Below are positions 57,123-64,000 of a stretch of 64,000 bases of DNA, piece by piece (position 1 is the stretch's first letter; each line of letters opens with the position of its first letter). The notes beneath the pieces are model-generated. The model had not been told where the DNA came from. It made no database searches and saw only the letters and a program-made list of their open reading frames with translations. This DNA is from Zygnema cylindricum (Eukaryota > Streptophyta > Zygnematophyceae > Zygnematales > Zygnemataceae), in contig JBBHKE010001852.1 in NCBI GenBank assembly GCA_037447655.1, forward strand, positions 286,501 to 350,500, given 5' to 3'. The position numbers and the translations under genes were made by a program.

Positions 57123-58127
57123 TGAAATTCTGTGTCCTCCATTGGACGAAAGAATACAAGAAGCCTCTAGATAGTATTTAACTAACCCACTTTAAGCCAC
57201 AACCACTGATGCCCAAAAAGGCAAACTGACAATTTTACTGCACCCCTGTGTAGCTTGGACTCCCCTAAGTCTGTAGAAAAAAGAATCACTGAAAACGGCC
57301 AACCAGGCGATAAGTTATTAGCCGGCAAAAATGCCAATTTATACAAGGCTCTCTTAGAGAGAGAGGTCTCAATCTACCGAAATTTCCTAAGTCCTAAATC
57401 CCTCTCACAACCCCTATGTACTAAAGTACGAACCAATCATATTACTGTAAAGTACAGAAAGGTACTGCGGCCGATGTACTTTCTGTACGACCGGTGTACG
57501 ACAAGGGTATTGAGTGGACGCGTGTCATTTTCCCACTCGTTCGTATATTCTTCGGAATTCCTGCGACCGAATGTCATCCTTCCACGCGGCGCCACGTCAT
57601 GCCACGTCCATAAAATCCAAAGTGACCATTCCGCGATCTCGGCGATGACGTGCGCCGTCGGATTAAATCCAACATTAAATGTCGACCGTTAAACAAATGT
57701 TCGTTTCATTTGTTTCGTGCAAAATGACGTTCGCACTAAACCTTAACAAGTTCTATGTTTGTTTCGTTCATTTTGCAGTTAAATCATTTCAGTATAGTAC
57801 AGTACTTTAAATATGAATGAAACCCTATATCATCTAACGGACCTCTACGACAGACTGGTTTAGAGCTAACGGCTACGCCGCGCTCTACCGGTCGGGGGTT
57901 CGAGTCCTGCCTGACTCAACCTTTTGTTGAGAGTGACTTAAATCACTCTTTAGTCCTTCCTATGGAGTTGAGGCAGCCATGGCTCCATCGCTCTCTCTCT
58001 CCTTCAGTGAGTACAACAAGTATGGGGGAAAGAGAGAAGAGATGGAGGCAGGCTGCCATCATTTTCAATATATGTTTTTGCTAATTTATTTTAGACCTAG
58101 AAAATACAAAAACTACTTATTTCAACA
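57123..58127 (-). mobile_element. Solo LTR opposite in orientation to element D
   Basis: Runs TGAAATTCTGTGTCCTCCAT ... CTTATTTCAACA (1005 bp). Flanks CAAAG (57118-57122) and CAGAG (58128-58132) agree at 4 of 5, so it is an independent insertion, not the partner LTR of D. Contains a perfect B box, GGTTCGAGTCC, at 57897-57907. Confidence 0.85.
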
Positions 58128-59360
58128 CAGAGTTCCTCCGGCGCCGCTTTGTCGGGTGGAGGACTTCCATGTACTCCGTCGGTCGGTCAGTTGCACATGC
58201 ACTAACAATGACGTGTCTCGTGGACTCAGCTCAACACTTTCACAGGAGGAGAATCTGGTGACGAGTTCTATGGGCTCAGTTCGTCATGTGCACACGCAAT
58301 CCCAGGTACGTCAACGCAAAAGGCGTTCCATCTAATACTTTAGGCCGTTTCAAGGCCCCGTCACGCTACAGCCGTTCGTCGCCGTCGCTGTCAAGTCTGT
58401 TGCAATCATTGTAGCTCCGACCTGGGCGGCATAGAAAACGCGAGGCGTCAACAAAAAACAACCGCAAGAAGACGTTCGCGTTCACATTCGAACTTCCGGC
58501 AACCATTCCCGCGAACAAAAGAACCGATATTTTTTTATCGTTTCGCTTGAACAAAAAAACGATTGTGCGTCTGTCCGCATAAACTTCACAATCCGTTGCG
58601 AACCTACATCATTGCTTGTCTCCAACCTTGCGCATACAGACTCTTTCAATTGCGTGTGCTCACTAATGTGTGCGAAGTTCTGCCGGTTTGGCGAAGGGGG
58701 GCAGGGAAGGAATGACGATTCCTCAGTCTCTCGATTTTCTTCTGCTTAGTTTTAATGTGTGGAGTTTATGTTTCGATTTATTATTTACGCGCACTGTTTG
58801 CTTCTGCGCGTTGTTTTTGTTTTTGTGTGATTTTTGTGTGGCATGGGTACTACTTTGGGAGAGCTCGGGGGGGGAGGGGGAGCAGGGAGGGAGGAAGAGA
58901 GGGAATTCCCGGAGGATGCTCCTTTTGGCTGTCGACGCAAAAGACATTGTCGTGTCTCGCCATGGATGGTATGGAAACTTCCCGGTAATGGGCTTTTGTC
59001 ATTTTTGTGTTATAGGTGTGGGTAAATGTGTTTTTATGTTTTGGAATTATAATTGAAACTTCCGGTAATGTAATTTTATCTTTTTGTTTTGTAATTGGTG
59101 TTGGTAAATATGTTTTCAGAATTTTATTTCGTGATTGAGACATCCAGATTAAGACTGTTTCGTAATTTGGTTTTATATTTTTATGTTTTTTTTTAACAGA
59201 AACACATCCCGTTGTTAAATGAATTAAGACATCTGGATGATCTGTAGTTATGTTTTTTTCTCCTATTTACGCTTTAAAATCATATTTTTTTTTTATGTAT
59301 TCTAACTTTTGCTCATCTATTTGTGGCGGATATTGTTAGGAGAGCTAGTGGAATTTGGGC

Positions 59361-59391
59361 GGGGGGGGGGGGGGGGGGGGGGGAGGGGGGG
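59361..59391. repeat. Poly(G) run
   Basis: 23 consecutive Gs, one A, seven Gs. Length is likely unstable and error-prone in sequencing. Confidence 0.9.
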
Positions 59392-60282
59392 TTGTGAGGG
59401 TGAGAAAGAGGGAAGGGGAGGTAAGCGGGTGGGCTCCCCATCCTCTCCTGTGCATGACACTGGTCCCAGCGAGTCATTCCCCCTTTAAATCCTTCCCTGT
59501 CGTCTCACTCTTCCCTTCCCTCACCCCCCCCCCAAGATGGCCGCCTCGCCTCTATCTCCCTCCCTTCCCTCGCCCTTTGTAGTCCACACAACGGAAAAGG
59601 GCACCAAGGGCCAAAGGCCGCTCAGCCCCCTACGGCCTCACTCCACTCTCTGTTCCTTTCTGTGTTCTTTTTTCTTTCTCTCTCTCTTTCTGTCTCTCCC
59701 TCTGTCTCTTTCTCTGTCTCTATATCTATGTATTTCCTATTTCTTGGAAAAAAGGGGAAAAAGAGATTGAAACGGGAAAAAAACGAGAAAAAGGGAAAAT
59801 TGAAAGGGAGAGGAAGGGGGGAGCGGGGGGAGACGGGGGGGAGGAGGATTTTTGAATGAATCGATTTTGTTCCTCTTTGTTTTGCTTTGCGAGTTTACGC
59901 CTCGATACGCATCCGTTTAAGCCCGCGCCAGCGCCAGGGACTCACGCCCTCGGGACCCCAACAATCCCCGCTAATCCCGCCTAACCTCTCTTTAACCCCC
60001 CCAACACCCCCCCTAACTCCCCCCAACACCCCCCCCTAACACCCTCAAACACCCCCTCTAACCCCCCCAACACCCCCTGGCTCGGCTTTTGCCAGCCGCG
60101 ACGGCCTTCGCCTAGACCGTTTGCAACCCCCCCGCTACCCCCCTGTAGGACCCCACCCCCCTCCGCTCATCCGCTCGGGCCACCCCCACCACCGCCAGCT
60201 CTGGGAACCCCCCCGTTCCCCCCTTTCTGGCAGACAGGCGCGTGCGCCGCCGCCTGTGACCCTCCCCTTATAGGGCTGTGTA

Positions 60283-60311
60283 TAGGTAGGTAGGTAGGTA
60301 GGTAGGTAGGT
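60283..60311. repeat. (TAGG)n microsatellite
   Basis: Seven TAGG units followed by TATGG. Confidence 0.95.
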
Positions 60312-60722
60312 ATGGAACGGTAAGAGGACGCTACTCCTCCTCCCCCCTCTCTAATGTACAGGCCGATTTTGTTACAAGACAAAGTTCAAGTCTAGTAGCT
60401 CTCGTGTGGAGGAGGAATGTATCTCTTCTTTTTAGCCTTCATTTTTTGTCTTTTTACAGGAAAAAGGGGAAATTGAAACTAAAAAAAGAAGGGTAAGAGA
60501 TAAAAAAAAGGAAGTAGTTAAGAGAAATATGGAAGAAAATTAAAAAAGAGGGAAGAAGGTAAGAAAAAAGACGATCTCTATGTTATTTTTTGACTTATTA
60601 TGGAATGACAAATGGAGACATGAATCTCCTGTATTTAAAAAGTCAGGTTCTAGGAGTTGTTAAAATGTGAAATAGAAGACACTAATTCCGTATCTCTCTA
60701 TTTTCCAAAGGCCATTGGGGCC

Positions 60723-61749
60723 TGTAAAAATTAATGGTTAAACATGAAATACAGAAAAGAAGTCGAGGCAGTCTGCCTCTAACTTCTCTCTTCACTTCTC
60801 TCTTCAGCTCTCACAATTGTCACAGTCACCGAAGGTTGAAGAGGGAGCTAGAGCCATGGCTGCCTATGCTGATTAGAGATAGAGTTACGGGTGTTAGATT
60901 TTGGTAGATTTATCAAAATAGAAATTGATGGATACAGGATTTGAACCTGGTACATGCCGTCCGTCAGGGTAGACGGTAGCCTTAGTCAATTTGTCTAAGA
61001 TCAAGGTTCGGTATATAAGATTTGATAGTTATTCAAATGTTAATATGAAGGCTATTTCATTTAACGGAATATTTAGACATAGATACAGTTTGTAATGTAC
61101 GGCGTACGGAACAGCGAAAACGATTACCGTGCATTTTGTTTTGAAGGCGAAACAAATATTGCGCAAGTTTTTATGATGGCCACGATTGTAATCCAGCTTC
61201 ATCGGACGGCCACGAAGCATGCCGAGATCGCGGAATAGGTTTTCGGCGGTTTGCGGTCGACGTCACATCAATCACTACGTGGCACAATCACATTGGATTA
61301 CGGCATCTTCGGAGATTCCAGGACCGAATTCAAATATGACATGTGTCGACTTGTTGGCCATGTCGTACAATGGCCGTACATAAAGTACACCGGCAACTGT
61401 ACACTTATGTACGATACACTATTACGATTGGTGCCGTACTTCAGTAGATAGAGTTTTAGAGAGAGAGATAGGACTTAGAAAAAATTGATAGATTCGACCC
61501 TCTCTCCCAAAGAGCTTCTGTACAAAAGGTCAACTTTGACCCTTCGTAACTTACTGCTTAGGGGAGAAATTCAGAGATTCTTTTTGCTATAAACTCAGGG
61601 GAGTCTTGTCTTCACAAGGGTGAAGTCGGTCAGAGTTTTATCTGTCAGGGTAGCAATTATTCTTGTGGAAACACAAAGGGGTCAGGGTTATCCTAGTGGC
61701 TTCGAGTGAGCTGCCTACTCTGAGGGCCAATGGAGGTCTCAGTGTTTCA
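60723..61749 (+). mobile_element. Solo LTR, A/B/D copia family, with GGGCC duplication
   Basis: Runs TGTAAAAATTAATGG ... ATGGAGGTCTCAGTGTTTCA (1027 bp) with perfect 5-bp duplications GGGCC at 60718-60722 and 61750-61754. Antisense B box GGTTCAAATCC (rc of 60931-60941) is perfect. The terminal 20 nt carry the conserved ATG. This copy fixes the LTR ends for the family. Confidence 0.95.
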
Positions 61750-61754
61750 GGGCC

Positions 61755-62223
61755 TTTTACTAATACGTTAGCGGACATAACAAAGAAAAGATTTAAAACA
61801 AAGGAACAAGAAAAAGTACAGAGTACATAAAGGGAACAAAAGAAAAAAAGACAGTAAGGTCAAAAGTGACTGTCGTGAACTTAAATTCAATGTTTTTGAT
61901 TGAATGAATAATAACACTGAGACGCTTGAGTTTTATAGATGAAATCAAGCGTGTAAGAACGTACTATATGAAAATGGAGGTACAACTAATCTAGGTATAT
62001 CTAGAGGTGGTGGTTGAACAGTTTAGAAAGAATCAAAGAGGTAATGGGAATCTTTCTACGCTTACAAATATGTACAGAGAAGGTACAATAAGTACATGAA
62101 CACTAAATAAAGTACTATACTTAAGACTTAGTGTTCTAGGACTTAATAGCTATCTAAGAAAAAACTACCTAAACATAGTGGTTCAATAGTAGAGTGGAAT
62201 ATCGATGTCCTCGAACTCCAATA
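61755..62223 (-). repeat. Probable 3' LTR of copia element C
   Basis: Begins (minus strand) TATTGGAGTTCGAGG right after the polypurine tract. Continues at least to 61755, where the solo LTR with GGGCC duplications interrupts; the rest may lie left of 60718. No second LTR copy in the window. Confidence 0.5.
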
Positions 62224-62233
62224 TCCCCCCTCA
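62223..62233 (-). promoter_or_regulatory. Polypurine tract of copia element C
   Basis: The minus strand reads TGAGGGGGGAT, about 20 bp past the pol stop. Confidence 0.7.
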
Positions 62234-62252
62234 GTTGAAGCACGGATTTTCT

Positions 62253-64000
62253 CTAGCCACGTATCCCAGGTGAGAAAATATGTTTGTCGAAGAAAGGGCG
62301 AGGAAGAGGTTTGGTAAGAAAATCAGCAAGTTGGTTGGAAGTGGAGCAATGGGAGAAAGATATCGTGCCATCCACAAATTTTTCACGGGTGAAATGGTAT
62401 TGTATATCGATATGTTTTGTACGTGTATGATGAATGGGATTTTTCATGAGTGCGAGAGGAAAGGTCCGTGAAAAGACGACGAAGCCAAATTGTTGTTTTA
62501 GTGGCAGAGGTACCAACCATGTATTCGGCTTCGGAAGATGAGAGAGCAACTGTTGGTTGTTTTTTATATGACCATGAGATAAGACCACCACCAAAGGAAA
62601 AACAAACACCAGAAATAGAGCAACGTTCATCAGTTTCATTCCCCCAGTCCGCATCGCAGAATCCAACAAGAGAAGAACCGGGAAGTGAAATAGAAGGAGA
62701 AGAAGAAGAAGGCGGGGAAGAGGAAGGTGGGAGAGAGAATGTGAGGCGAAGATGTTTGGTGCCCTTGAGATATCTAAAGACACATTTTGCCGCATCAAGA
62801 TGAGTGGGAGTCGCACAATGAGAGAATTGGGATAAGATGCACACAACAATGCAAATGTTCGGACGCGACCCCAACATGGCATGCCTCAATTTTCACACAA
62901 TAGACAGGTAGAGGGACTCTACGTCTCCTTGGGCATTCCCATCGGAGACTTCTTTTCTAAGTGTGGTATTGGGATTAAGAGGTGTAAAGACATGATTACA
63001 ATCGGACATAACAAAGGTATGTAAAAGATCGACAATATAGTGTTCTTGGCTCATTTGTAATAAGCGTTTAGACCTATCCCTTGTAATGCTAATACCTAGA
63101 CAGTAATCAAGGTCACCTAAATTAGTCATTGGAAAATGAGATGATGGTATGACTTTTAATTTGTTGATTTCCGTTTTACTGGGACCATCAAGTATTAAAT
63201 CATCAACATAAATAATTACGAATATAAAACTTTCACCTGTACCTTTTATGTAAATATCGGGACCTGTGTTAATTTCTTTGAACCCATCTTTTAATAGAGC
63301 AAAGACAAGCATTTTGTGCCACACACGTGGCGCCTGCTTAAGACCATAAACGGATTTATTTAAGCGAAAGACCGAAGATTCTTGTCTTGCTACAGCGTAT
63401 CCCGGAGCCTGTTCCATGTAAATATCTTCTTCAAGGGTCCCGTGCAAAAAAGCAGTTTGACGTCGAGTTGCTGAATTCCTAGTCGTAGATTGCTGCCAAA
63501 GACAAAATTGTACGTATGGATTCGAATTTCGCAACAGGCGCAAATGTCTCGTTGTAATCAATGCCCTTGGTGTGCGAATACCCTTTCGCAACAAGACGGG
63601 CCTTGTTGCGTTCAACAGATCCATATGCAAATTTTTTAACTTTAAAGACCCATTTTGAACCAATGGCACGTCGGTTAGGTGGCAATTTGCAAAGTGCCTA
63701 AGTCTGATTTGTTATAAAAGCTTGATATTCCTTATTAGCCGCCAGCTGCCACTTGTCTGCATCTGGTCGCTTTAGAGCAGATTTTAATGTAGGTGGAGGA
63801 TCTTTGACATCAGCAAGATTGGCATTAGCAAGATTTTGGGTCACCTTCCTAGTAGGACGTACAAGCCGAGTACTGCGCCGTACAAGTTGCTGAATTGTCG
63901 AATCGGACCAAAGATTTGCCGTGGAGGATTGCACCAGTGTATTCACCAGATTCGGTTGAATAGAAGTGGACGTCGGCGGTACATGGTCCGCCAGTATTAA
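62253..64000 (-). pseudogene. Copia pol (RT and RNase H) of element C, running off the window
   Basis: On the minus strand from the right edge: a linker with ALKRPDADKWQLAANKEYQA, then RT ([62 protein letters not shown]). RNase H follows (FCDADWGNETDERCSISG, KKQPTVALSSSEAEYM) and the C-terminal block KHIDIQYHFTREK, QLADFLTKPLPR, with the stop at 62253. Frame changes near 63690, 63480-63500, 62890 and inside RNase H (about 62400) break it. Of a more ordinary copia lineage than A, B and D; its integrase and gag lie outside the window. Confidence 0.93.

Larger units (their letters stand above)
58128..60722. other. Unassigned GC-richer stretch with homopolymer tracts
   Basis: No ORF with a recognisable domain. 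Contains a 23-base G run (59361-59383) plus a further 7 Gs, a CCCCCCAACACC-type C-rich block (59990-60090), a TAGG tetranucleotide run (60283-60311), and pyrimidine-rich (TCTCTC) DNA at 59660-59730. Confidence 0.5.

Noticed and set aside
54247-58127. Element D and the 57123-58127 LTR as one complete element
   Set aside because: The second LTR is in the opposite orientation and has its own near-matching 5-bp flanks, so it is a separate solo LTR.
59990-60090. Telomere-like C-rich repeat
   Set aside because: Units are irregular (CCCCCCAACACC, CCCCTAAC) and do not form a regular telomere repeat.

Overview
The window reads as nuclear DNA of a plant-lineage (streptophyte) genome, probably not a flowering plant, made almost entirely of transposable elements. 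The evidence is: Ty1/copia and Ty3/gypsy-type retroelements; many small elements with terminal inverted repeats; an initiator-tRNA-Met complement in the copia primer site that fits the plant-type tRNA as I remember it; an LRR receptor-like fragment; and a spliced gene matching the C-terminal third of the plant SUD1/DOA10 (MARCH6-type) ER ubiquitin ligase. No bacterial-type operons, rRNA genes or CRISPR arrays are present.

Layout. 1-5750: minus-strand retroelement with two broken gag-like reading frames and its leader. 5751-9510: AT-rich DNA with one solo-LTR-like block. 9511-15652: copia element A (minus), with LTRs and a nearly complete but broken gag-pol. 15653-23274: nested inverted-repeat elements; two copies of one MITE family each carry a Harbinger-like element at a TTA site, one of which carries a solo LTR, all inside a pair of long inverted repeats. 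23275-24510: solo LTR with 5-bp duplications. 24511-27688: tandem arrays, including an exact 20-bp-period CG-rich array. 27689-32144: gag-only copia element B. 32145-37200: AT-rich DNA and gypsy-type element E, internally deleted. 37706-39423: short TRIM-like element. 39690-43594: MITEs and an LRR fragment. 45379-51461: exons of the SUD1/DOA10-like gene (minus), with hAT-like MITEs in two introns. 51462-54246: low-complexity tracts and nested hAT-like MITEs. 54247-57070: truncated copia element D (plus). 57123-58127 and 60723-61749: solo LTRs. 62223-64000: 3' end of copia element C (minus), running off the window.

The main novelty candidate is the A/B/D copia family, represented by nine LTRs here. 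The gag start codon lies exactly 20 nt inside the LTR end. The adjoining 15-nt primer-binding site, complementary to the anticodon arm of initiator tRNA-Met rather than its 3' end, is translated as part of Gag. The same LTRs carry, always antisense to gag, a tRNA T-arm/B-box-like motif. The host-type gene shows in-frame stop and single-base frameshift lesions, so it is either a pseudogene or an unpolished assembly. All coordinates were read by eye; boundaries given with matching target-site duplications are the firmest.
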